From NCBI GenBank assembly GCA_021464415.1, contig CM038465.1:18507839-18571838 (forward strand): a stretch of 64,000 nt of DNA, read 5' to 3'. Below the pieces are notes generated by a model that was not told the origin of the DNA, did no database searches, and saw only the letters and a list, made by a program, of their open reading frames with translations. The stretch comes from Lonicera japonica (taxonomy: Eukaryota; Streptophyta; Magnoliopsida; Dipsacales; Caprifoliaceae). The position numbers were made by a program, and so were the translations under genes. Positions 10,710 to 20,900 of this stretch are shown here, piece after piece; position 1 is the first letter of the stretch, and each line of letters opens with the position of its first letter.

Positions 10710-12020
10710 AGGGTGTGCAGAAACCGACTCGGACCGACCGGACCGGACCGGACCAGACCAAAATATAGGTTTTTTTTCGAGTTTTATAAATATAACGGTC
10801 TGGTCCGGTCCGGTCCAAAATTTCATGGACCGTTACTATTCGATCCGGTCTTCGGTCCAACTTATAAATACTACACAAAAATTAGACCGGACTGGTTATA
10901 TTTATAATATATATATATTTTTAAATATATATACTTATTTCTAAACCTAAATACCTAATAACTAAAATAAATCCTCATTTTACACAAGCAGCCCACAGCC
11001 ACAGCCGCCTCTTTCTCCCATCATCGTCTCCACTCTCCCATCTTCGTCTTCACTCTCTCGTCTTCATTCTCATCTCTCATCTTCACTCTCGTCCACGGCG
11101 CCATCAACCACTCCACCACCGGCCACATGTCTACCACCGGCCACTCCCCCACCGGTCATCAGTCCCCCACGTGGAATTTGGTAACATCTCTCTCTCTCTC
11201 TTCTTCTCTTAATTCCTTATATATACACACATACATATGTATATCACAGTGCACCTATAGATCTATTTCATATATATATTCATACATATATACACGGACA
11301 CCTACATATTGGCAAATCTATGTATTTAGGAAAGGGGGAAGCCGAAATTGGCAACAACTTGGCTATGTTTTGAGTTTTGGCTGCATGATTCTCACTTAAT
11401 ATACATATATATATATATATGTTTGGTTATGAAATAACTACAGAATTATTCTAGTTTAACATGATTCTTGCAGAATATATATGTACAAATCTATGTATTT
11501 GAGTTTTGTGTTTGGTTACCAAATAACTATAGAGAAACATTTAGACCAACATAATATATATGTACAAGAGAAGATCTGAGTTTGTTAATTGGTGTAGGTT
11601 TCCTATAAAAGGCAGAATTATATCGGTAGTCCTGGTGGAAACTTTTGGTCATTGGGTTTCTTCTTTAGTGGCCCTTGTGAGTTGCATAGATTGAACTGGA
11701 AATTAAGTATCTTATTTGTTATGTTTTGAATTTTGGCTTTATGAAAAAAGGGGATATATTGTTGTGAAAATATATATAAATATGTTATGGAAATGGGCTA
11801 AGTAAGTATGAAAAAATAGCCAAAAAGCCCAAAATAAATTGGCCCATTAAAAAAGCCTAGACTGGTTGGACCGACCAAAACTGGACCGTTTAAACTGGCC
11901 CGGTCCGGTCTTAGCTGCCAATTCGGTCTGGTCCTGTCCCAAGTATCTTAAAACCGAAGTGCTCGATCCGGTTCGGATGCATGGTCAATAGTCTGATTGA
12001 CCGGACCGTGCACACCCCTA
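10710..12020. mobile_element. hAT-like element nested in the Copia RT
   Basis: The ends are inverted: TAGGGTGTGCA on the left (10709-10719) and TGCACACCCCTA on the right (12009-12020). Subterminal arrays of GGACCGGACC/GGTCCGGTC follow on both sides, as in plant hAT elements. About 8 bp of GATATATA-type sequence flanks both sides, consistent with a hAT target duplication, although AT repeats blur its exact ends. The host reading frame supports the boundary: EEEIY stops at the left and IYMELPPGY resumes at the right. The interior has a CT-rich stretch (10990-11160) resembling a 5' leader, then AT-rich DNA. No transposase was recognised, so the element is non-autonomous. Confidence 0.7.
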
Positions 12021-13085
12021 GATATATATGGAGCTTCCACCAGGGTACAATGTTCTGATGGAGCTTTGTTTGAGAGATTCGTTAGATCGATCAATGAGAT
12101 GGTATAGTTATAGGCAAAGAAACTTTGATCTCACATTCTCTTTTAAAGAAATGCAATGGGAAGATTACAACATTTATTGTTTATGTTGATGACATGGTGG
12201 TCACCGGGAATGACCTGTATGACTGAGAAGCATTGAAGTACTTTCTGGGAATTGAGGTAGCCAGATCATTTAAGGGTATCTTTTATCTCGGAGAAATTAT
12301 GCATTGAATTTATCGAGTGAGACTGGGATGTCTAGTTGCCAGCCATCTGACACACCCATGGAAGAAGTATTAAAGCTGGAAATTGAAGCTAATCAAGTGT
12401 TGTTAAAGAAACGACATTATAAGAGATTGGTGGGAAGTTTGATATACTTAGAACATGCAAGGCTCGACATATATTGCTTATCTATTGATTACAATTAGTC
12501 TGTTCATGCATAATTATGGAGAGAAGCATATGCGTGCATTTATGGAAATTATTAGTTATTTGAAGGCAGCTCTTAAAAAATGTATTTTATTTACAAAAAA
12601 CAATGATTTCTTGAAAGTTGAAGGATATAGAGATGTTGGTTGGGCTCGAAATGTAGGAGATAGATAGTCTACATCATGGTACCTTACTTTTGTTGGTGGC
12701 AACCTTATCACATGGATTAGTAAGAAACAAAATGCGCTTCTAGTTCAAGCGCTGAAGTAAATTATCAGAGAATGGTAGTTGGAGTCCAATAACTATTATG
12801 GTTAAAGTTATTATTAACTGATCTAGATCATCTGTTGAGAGAACTCATGATGTTAGATTGTGATAACAAGGTAGCATGTGATATTGCACAAAATTCAGTT
12901 CAAGATGACAGAACAAAACATGTTGAAGTGGATGGAATCTTTATCGAAGACAATTTGGAAGAAAAAGCATAGTCTTGTGGCTCATGTGCATTTGGAAGAT
13001 TAGCTGGTGGACTTAATCATCAATGCAGTATCCAACAAGATATTGTCCAAGTTTATTAGCAAGTTGGGCATGTTCATTTCCTAAC
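12021..13085 (+). pseudogene. Copia pol remnant, 3' part (RT end and RNase H)
   Basis: Reading resumes with YMELPPGYN at about 12023 and continues, with stops and frameshifts, through FIVYVDDMVVTGND (near 12170-12215, with the YVDD-type catalytic motif visible), PSDTPMEE, YKRLVGSLIYL, GYRDVGWA, a TWISKKQNA block at about 12712-12733 and DRTKHVEVD in the RNase H region. It ends near KLGM, the usual Copia C-terminus. Several in-frame stops and indels make it non-functional. It differs from the Copia family at 36-41 and 60-64 kb. Confidence 0.8.
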
Positions 13086-13876
13086 TAAAATAATTGGCTG
13101 TACGTAAGATTCATTTTATTGATTTGTTTCCTTATTACTTTGTATACATAACTCTCTATATAGGGGCTCTTTATTGTAATGAAAGATCATCGAATTGAAT
13201 AGAATTATAGCTCTCTCTTGATTATCAATTCTTATTTGTGGTAAAAAATATTTTTCTTTGGCCCTCTTTGTGCAGATTATATAAACTTTAACCTTGAGTA
13301 GAGGTAAATGTCATATGTTCATTTTGGTACCTCACGACTTTAAAATTGACATTTTGTAACATTCTTTTCGACACCTCTGACTAAAGCGTCATTATCTTGG
13401 AATACTAAACTACCAAGGAGAGTCACCTACATCATATAATTTTTTTTTTGGCCCCCCCGATATTAAATTATGGCTCTGTCACTAAACTGCATTAAAATGA
13501 TTGCAAAAAAAAAAATACATGTGCGAACGTGTGGAATATCTGCATCATGTGTTGTTATTACAATTACATATAATTAAATTCTTTTCAAGCTGCCTTATAC
13601 ATTAAGTATTTGCAATCATAATGTAAAAGAATGTATAAAGAGAATGCACCGTGACTTCGATGGGCACCGTAACGTCCGTGCGGTGCTGATACTAGAGATC
13701 GATGCAATAAACGTTAGTCCTTCTCATGTTAGCCTCAGATATGCTTAGATGTAGGTTGGATCCTTTGAAATCCCATTATTTCATCCTCCCACTTGATACC
13801 AAAATTGGTAACTACCTCAGCTTTCTCTCTGATACCATTTAAAGCCCGTAATGGATGTTCATAAATGTTGAAACAA
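13086..13876. other. Possible decayed Copia LTR, then intergenic DNA
   Basis: Just after the pol remnant, 13140-13215 has the look of a Copia 3' LTR (TATATAGGGGCTC, then ATTGTAATGAA and GAATTGAATAGAA). No paired LTR was found. The rest has no coding signal. Confidence 0.35.
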
Positions 13877-14103
13877 TAAATCTCACATCAAGAAAATGGA
13901 TCATTCGAAAGGAATATATGAGAATAATGGGCCACTCGATCCCCACCGTGTCAAGGCCAACGGCAACACTGGTTGCATGTCTCCCAATATAAATAGTCCA
14001 CGTGTTTAGCTTAAAATTACACCACACATGAGGGGGCGTGGGAGACTATAAATCCCGCATTGGGAAAATGGATTATCTAAAAAAAGTATATAAGAATAAG
14101 GGG
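13877..14103 (+). repeat. Pair of about 55-bp imperfect direct repeats
   Basis: 13877-13931 and 14048-14103 share the order AAATC(T/C)C(A/G)CAT, GAAAATGGAT, then (A/G)TATAT.AGAATA. Similar wording occurs at the start of some plant Copia LTRs, so these may be truncated LTR ends. The region between includes a run of Gs and no ORF of interest. Confidence 0.4.
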
Positions 14104-15281
14104 GGGTACTCCACCCATTACCAATCAGTTTTGAGTTGGATGTTCCAAACTAGATTTTTTTTTCTTTTTTTCTTTTCTGTACTTTATATTCTTAATGTGG
14201 TATTAGACTTATTCCCATTATAATAGATTGATTTCATCATATATGCTGGATATCTTATTGAGTTCCTTAAACACATAATGCACCATGTAATTATTTTTAT
14301 GGAATTTAATTGTACATGTTATCGTTTGAGATAGCTTTCTTTAAAAACTTAAATGAAGTTAATTTATTATGAAAATAAATAGTAGTACGGAAAGTCCCGA
14401 AAATTTGAAGGGTTTAAGGCGAATTTGTAAAATAAGACCACCTTAAGACTAAGTACACTATATACATATACAAAAATTTAAGGATCTTGAAAATTGTCAA
14501 AAAAATGGAGGCTCAAGCGACCACCACGCCTTGCTCACCTGCCCAGCTCCGAGAAAAAGGTTCAGATAAAAATATCATTTTCAGGATATATTGATTTGGA
14601 GTCCATTTATTTAAATAGCCTTAAGCTTTAAAAGATTATTGTCATATGCTTCTGGACTAGTAAATGGTTCCCTTTCTACAAAATAAATAAATAAATAAAA
14701 TATTAATAATAACAATGAGTCAAGTTGTTTGCAAATCCCTTTAAAGACTAAAAATATGATGCCCTCTGCTTTTTGTTTATTTTTGGAGGCCAATGAACGT
14801 CAAAAATATCATTTTAGTAAATGAACAAAATTTAGTTTTGCATTTACATTTTGGAGCATCTCTAGGAGAAGTAGCAAATTTATTCTTTAATGTTGTAATA
14901 TGTCGATTTATGTGGTAATTTGAAGAGTTTTTTTGCTATTTGTAAAGTTCGAACTCCAAGAAACTCTTCAAACTTATATATTTTACTATTTTTATTTGAT
15001 GAGTCCATATTTATTTTAGTATTTTGTGAAAAAAATAATAATTTATCAATGGTCAAGAATACAACTTAATTATTTTCTATAGCAAAATTTGATACATTGA
15101 TTTTATCCAAAAAAAAGAAAAGAAAAATAGGACTGTCAATTTGAAATATAAGAAAAAAATAAGCCTATTAATTTAAAACTTGCAAGTATTTTTTTAAAAA
15201 AATTTATTTGGTGTAGATTATCTAATTTCATGATGTTATCTAAAGGGGAGGTTCACAATCAAATTAGAGTAATATTTCTAT
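14104..15281. other. AT-rich intergenic stretch
   Basis: No coding signal. It includes an AAAT microsatellite near 14681-14699 and long A/T tracts. The TATTTCTAT at 15273-15281 is the left target duplication of the next element. Confidence 0.5.
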
Positions 15282-15440
15282 GGGTGATTTTGTTTCTATC
15301 CACAAAATCTTGCAGTTAATCCACCCTTAAATTATGAAAATTTTAAATGAAGTTTTACAAAATTACCCTTTTTAAAATTGATTAGTATATCCACCAATTT
15401 TAATTAAATTATAATTGTACAACTTTAGATTCCTTTTTTT

Positions 15441-15548
15441 TATTAACATTCCTAATCTAAATATAATTACTTTTAATTAACATTCCAAATCTAAATATAA
15501 TTTCTTTTAATTAACATTCCTAATCTAAATATAATTCCTTTTAATTAA
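15441..15548 (+). repeat. Tandem repeat, about 34 bp x 3
   Basis: The unit runs ATTAACATTCC(T/A)AATCTAAA then TATAATT.CTTTTA and is repeated three times head to tail inside the Mutator-like element. Confidence 0.7.
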
Positions 15549-15623
15549 CTTCATCTTTACGTTTAAAAAAGTTTGAACGGTTTAGGGTTACTTCTGCGCT
15601 TATGTTGATTGAATAGACGCCAT

Positions 15624-15668
<45 letters not shown>

Positions 15669-16051
15669 TATGAAAACATAGTGAAAGAATGACCAAGTAT
15701 ATATAGTGTGTATTATATATATATAAGAGGGGATGACCAACTTTTCTGGCTTGCGTTGCAAATAGACCTTGTCTAGTAATTTACAATTTTTTTATTCATT
15801 AATCTTTTGGAACCCCCAACATTATAATTAATAATATAATTATTTAGTCTGAAAGTTAGACATGATATAAGAAACTTAGTATAATTTAAATTTTTAATCT
15901 TCCGTATTGTGAGTTAGACTTACATAATACAAAAATCAAATTAGTTCAAGATTTTCGAAATTGTGGGTGTGGGTTTCTAAGGTTGGAATACAGATTTGGT
16001 TATTTAAAGAATATGAAACTAATTTAGGGTTTGTGATAGGATGAAAAAGAC

Positions 16052-16104
16052 GAAGAAGAAGAAGAAGAAGAAGAAGAAGAAGAAGAAGAAGAAGAAGAAG
16101 AAGA
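16052..16104 (+). repeat. GAA trinucleotide microsatellite
   Basis: About 17 uninterrupted GAA units, followed by a more broken GAA-rich stretch to about 16175. Confidence 0.9.
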
Positions 16105-16476
16105 GACGGTGGGGAAAGAGGGAAGAAGAAGAAGGCTGGGGAAAGAGTGAGTGGGAAGAAGAAGAAGAAGAAGAGACACTGGGAGAATCGTTAAAACCGT
16201 AAGGGGAAATGGGTTAAATTTTGTTTTTGTTATTTTACTGCAAAGTTAATTAAAATTTACCCACCTAAATTTTTAAAGTGGTTATACTTATTAATTTAGT
16301 ACATATTTCCATATTAAATTATTATTTAAAATAATATTTATAAAATTAAATTCATAATATTTTTTTGTCAGTTCATCCACGCTCGCGGATTAACTTAATA
16401 TGTAATGCGGATTAACTTAACAATATAGATTAACTGCAAGATTTGGTGGATATAAATAAAATCTCCCTATTTCTAT

Positions 16477-17686
16477 AGGCCAACTTCCGGTGGCTTTCCT
16501 GAATGGGCTATTACAAATATGAACCCACTTCATAGAACCAAAAGAGAAAAATAAAAATGAAACCACTTGGTCTTAATGTGGAATATTTTCGGCCTCACAT
16601 AGACTCTACTCCAAATATATTTTATTTACTATAGACTCTTGCAATTGAACTTTTAATCAGATTGAGAGGACTCCAATCCATGATTGAAATTTTAATAAAG
16701 ACTAGAAATCAAGGTTAATGTGGACTCCTAAAAGGAATATTTGTCTATCTAAAAAAGTGAAAAAACACTTTAAATTATTCATACTTTTATAAAATGAAGA
16801 ATATTTTGATAATTCGCACATTTTTCATTCATATTCTCATTTGAGCCAACTATTGAGAAGTAATTTAATGTTTTAAAAAAAATTATTCATGTCCGAACAT
16901 AACATCTGTAAGGCATCTTATATGACAGGAGAAAAGCTCTTCAAGAATCTAAAATACTCATTTAATTCTTTAAAATCGAACCAAACAAATTTAACTATTT
17001 AAGTGTCATTTTAATATAAATTAAATGATTATTGGTATCCTACAAATAAATATAACAAATTACACAGGAAGTAAAGACAATATACATTTGTAAAACAATT
17101 ATTGCCATGACCTAAACACGGGACACAACAAACACATGTTTCCAAAATTTTTCCAAACAAAAAAAAAAAAAGAGAATGGACCCCAAAAAAGTAGGTATTT
17201 GTGTTACTTTGCCACAGCAATAGTACATGTACATGTTAATTGCTCTGTTGGACAAGCTTCCATCATAATAAAAGTAATGCGCGTAACATTGGCGCGATTA
17301 TGGCATTTAAACTTTAAAGTGGGCGATTTAAAAAAATTTGTAGAAAAATATTTTTATATAATTAAAAAAAAAGAGATAAAATGTATGATATTAGACTATG
17401 TTAAACTTTTTAAAAAACAAAGATTATGTTATTTACATTTTTTAAATATGTCATAAACACTCCGTTATTTATTATAAATACTTTTTTTATTATTTGATAA
17501 TAAGTTAGTGTTTAGTAATACTATTTCTATTTAAACTGAATTTATGTGAGTACGCATTCACTTTTCATTAAGCTCATTAGGCGGATCATATTTAAAAAAT
17601 ATTTTAATATATTTAATATTTTATTTTTTTAATATGAAACAAATTTTTGTCAAATAAATTGAATTTATATAATTAATATAGAGAAT
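16477..17686. other. AT-rich upstream region of the TNL gene
   Basis: No credible gene. The longest open frame (17136-17456) is Lys/Phe-rich low-complexity translation of A/T DNA. Confidence 0.5.
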
Positions 17687-17694
17687 ATAAATAA
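17687..17694 (+). promoter_or_regulatory. Candidate TATA box of the TNL gene
   Basis: TATAAATA lies about 306 bp before the start codon, which would leave a 5' leader of roughly 270-280 nt. It is a plausible core promoter in an AT-rich setting where chance matches are common. Confidence 0.35.
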
Positions 17695-17735
17695 CTGCCG
17701 GCATGTCCCGCTCTGCCAAGAATCTTTTTTATACC

Positions 17736-17840
17736 GGAAGTCTTTTTGAATTTGTGGAGCAAATTCACTCTTCCCTGTAATAAATGCGCATGAGTAAAGT
17801 GTCCTTTGTACAGGAAGTCTTTTTGAATTTGTGGAGCAAA
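17736..17840 (+). repeat. 28-bp direct repeat in the TNL promoter/leader
   Basis: GGAAGTCTTTTTGAATTTGT plus GGAGCAAA occurs identically at 17736-17763 and 17813-17840, with 77 bp between starts. The repeats lie between the candidate TATA box and the start codon. Confidence 0.8.
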
Positions 17841-17999
17841 CTCATTCGTCTTAATAATTGAGTTCAGACTGAGAAGGGGAGGGCAACAGAGATCCAAAAG
17901 AAAAGTTAGCTTAGTTGAGACTGAGAAATCTTCTTTTTGCGTCTTTCTGAACTCAATTAATCTAGCTTAGCTTAGTTCCAGAAGCAAAAGTAAGTAACA

Positions 18000-20900
18000 A
18001 TGGTTAGCCAAATCAAAGAAGAAGAACCACCCTTTTCTTCGTGTTCTTATTCGGAGGGGGAGCCTTCTAATAATCATAGTCGTCATGGGTGGAAGTACGA
18101 CGTATTCTTAAGCTTTCGAGGAGAAGACACTCGGAGAACTTTCGTAGATCATCTCTACTCTGCTCTCCACCAGAGAGGGATTTTCACGTTCAGGGATGAC
18201 GAGAGGTTAGAAAGAGGGAAATCAATAGCACTCGAACTTCTCAAAGCCATCGAGCTTTCAAGATTTGCAATCGTAGTTTTCTCCAAAAACTACGCCTCTT
18301 CGTCTTGGTGTTTGGACGAGCTTGCCAAGATCATGGATTGCCATAACAATAACAATAACAAATACATGGCAGCACAATTTACGGTTATCCCAATCTTCTA
18401 CGACGTCCAGCCTTCGGATGTACGGAAACAGGAAGGGCACTTTGGGGAAACGTTTGCCAAACACGATTCCGACAAGGTCCAAATCTGGAGACAAGCTCTT
18501 AGAGACGCAGCTAACTTATCTGGCTGGGATTTGAAGAACTTTGGTAATGGGTAAGTTTTCGATAATTATAATATCTTATTTAGATCTGCCATTTAAAACC
18601 TCTAGTCTTAATTACTTGAATAAATTTTAGACTTATTTATGAAAAACTACTTTGGTGATTCTATTAGAGTGATTTATTTTGGGTACATCTGATTGATGAT
18701 TCAATTTCCAAGCAGCACAAACATAGTATCCACACTTCAATTATAGTGTTTGATTCAATTTCCCAGCAGCAAGCAGGCTTAGGTTTGCTCTATAATACCA
18801 TATGCAGAGTCGGTCATAACTATTTTAAGATCAAGTGCGAAATCCTAAAAGCTGTCCTCTTATAATAAATATATATTAATTATTAATTTTTTATATTAAA
18901 AAATAAATTAATTTTATTTCAATGATAAGAGTTTACATGTCACCTAAAGCACATTACAATTGCTAAGAACTATGCAAAGACAATACATTAAATATTTAAT
19001 TCTCGCTTATTGATTTAAAATCAATATGAGTGAAAGAAAAAAATATTAGTGCCCCTCTAACTCTCTCTTATGACATGAGAAGATTACGACTGAATTTCGG
19101 AAGGAAAAATCAGAGACGAGTTGAAGAGATTTTTTGCCCACACATCATTAGAGCTTTGGAAATCTGTGTTTTTTTCCTGAAAATTTGCATTATTAACTAA
19201 AAAAAATATTGGTACCCCTCTTAATTTTTGGGCCCTGGGCAATCACCCTACCAGCCCTACTCCAGGGCCAACTTTGACCATATTCTTGCCTCAGGTCCTT
19301 CCTTCCTAGAGATGGATTATTATTTAGGTTCATTGAGCACGAATATAATGCTAGAATTCCTTTGTTTTATTGTTTTGTAAGGCTTTGATTTCTCAGCATA
19401 GGATTTACAGATTAACACACCCCTCACTTGTGAAAAAATTTTGATCCAAGCAAGTGGACTAATTATAACAAGTGACGTTGAAACCATGTAGCTATTGGGC
19501 ATGAGACGTGGATGATTAACCTGCATATACTAAACCTATGTCCCAGTGGGTTATTTTCATTACATACTAGAACCGGCGGTACACATAATACGAGTGTAAT
19601 ATAACTACAAACTAATTCCTCACATTATATATAGTAAGTATTCTATAACAAAATATGCAAATTAAGTTGTAGTAGGTCAAGTGATAATAGCACGAATTCT
19701 TTAGGTCTAAAATGACAAATTCAAGTTAGATCAGCATAAGATCAGCATTGACACTACATACGGTACGCTAAATTTCATAAGTTTGTAAATTTAGTTTTAA
19801 GTTTGTGAAGGAGCTACACTGCACATTATAAAAAGAAATAGGATCATATGGACTTTAAGGTCAATATTTTTGGTTAATTGAGTTTGGAGTCCACATTTTT
19901 CATTTTTTGAACTTTGGGGTCCAAAGTTGATAGATCGGAGAGTCAGAGGTTAACATTTGTTAGTCAACAAAAACTTGTGCTCAAACTTCTATTAATACCT
20001 CTTATTCATTCACATTAGCCATAATAGGACACCAAACTCAAAACACTAAAACTATGGACCCCAAAGTCAACACAAGAAAACATGTTCAATAGGCCAACGA
20101 CAGAAGAATATTTTGCTAGCGGAGTAATATCTTGCGAAGTAAGTAGTGAGCTAAGGACTTGACCAACAAATTGTTGCGTAGGTTTGATAATAATAAATTC
20201 TGAAGTAGGATGATTTAGTCTAGTGTTTTTTTTTGGATATATAAGAGAGATCTACTTAGAATACATTGACGAGTGAACAATACAATGGGTCACTAAATTA
20301 TTGGGTCATTTCCATTTTTCCCTTTAAAATTGAAACAAACAAACTAATTCATTGGCCTGTTGATTGACAAAGAAAAAAAAAACTAAAATTATAAATATCA
20401 TACGATTCACTTTGCCAATGTATTTTACTTTTCTTTTATGGATATATACAAAACGTTGTAAAAAAAGTTCTTCTAAAATAATTATACAAATAATGTTGAA
20501 ATATTTTTTTTTGGCTGCTTGCCCAAAATTTGTAATGGTTGAATATCTCAATTAATCAACTTTATTATTTAAAGGTGGGGAAAAAATAAAACCTAATTAA
20601 AAAAATGATTTTTTTAATGTATTTTTAATCCTACTATAAATAGGATGAACTAATCTCTTCTTAGGTAGGATAGAATAAATATATCCTTTCCCCACCACCA
20701 AGCATATGATAGAATAAATTTTTTCTATCATGTCCCTTCAATATATATATATATATATATATCACGCGTGGCAACCCCATCTTGGATGATGTGAAAAGGA
20801 AAGGAAAGTGAAACAAAATTTATGTTCTTGCCGTTTTTTTTACGTGTTTGTTTTGTAGGTTAATAATTCTAAAACTTTACTACAATATTCTCGCAACAAA

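Larger units (their letters stand above)
15282..16467. mobile_element. Non-autonomous Mutator-like element
   Basis: Terminal inverted repeats of about 43 bp, with roughly six mismatches, begin GGGTGATTTTG on the left and GGGAGATTTTA (read inwards) on the right. Both contain AAATCTTGCAGTTAATC. It is flanked by a perfect 9-bp direct repeat, TATTTCTAT, at 15273-15281 and 16468-16476, the target-duplication length typical of Mutator elements. The 1,186-bp interior holds a three-copy 34-bp tandem repeat, a CT/CA microsatellite near 15627-15668 and a GAA microsatellite. No transposase is encoded. The exact target duplication suggests a fairly recent insertion. Confidence 0.85.

Noticed and set aside
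17136..17456. A 106-codon plus-strand frame upstream of the TNL
   Set aside because: Lys/Phe/Asn-rich, follows A/T runs, and has no domain or homology I can see.
18258..18534. Minus-strand and alternative-frame ORFs inside TNL exon 1
   Set aside because: Shadows of the TIR exon, which has a clear domain in its own frame.
20741..20761. AT-repeat tracts throughout as TATA promoters
   Set aside because: Simple AT microsatellites occur dozens of times here, mostly with no gene downstream, so they carry no promoter information by themselves.
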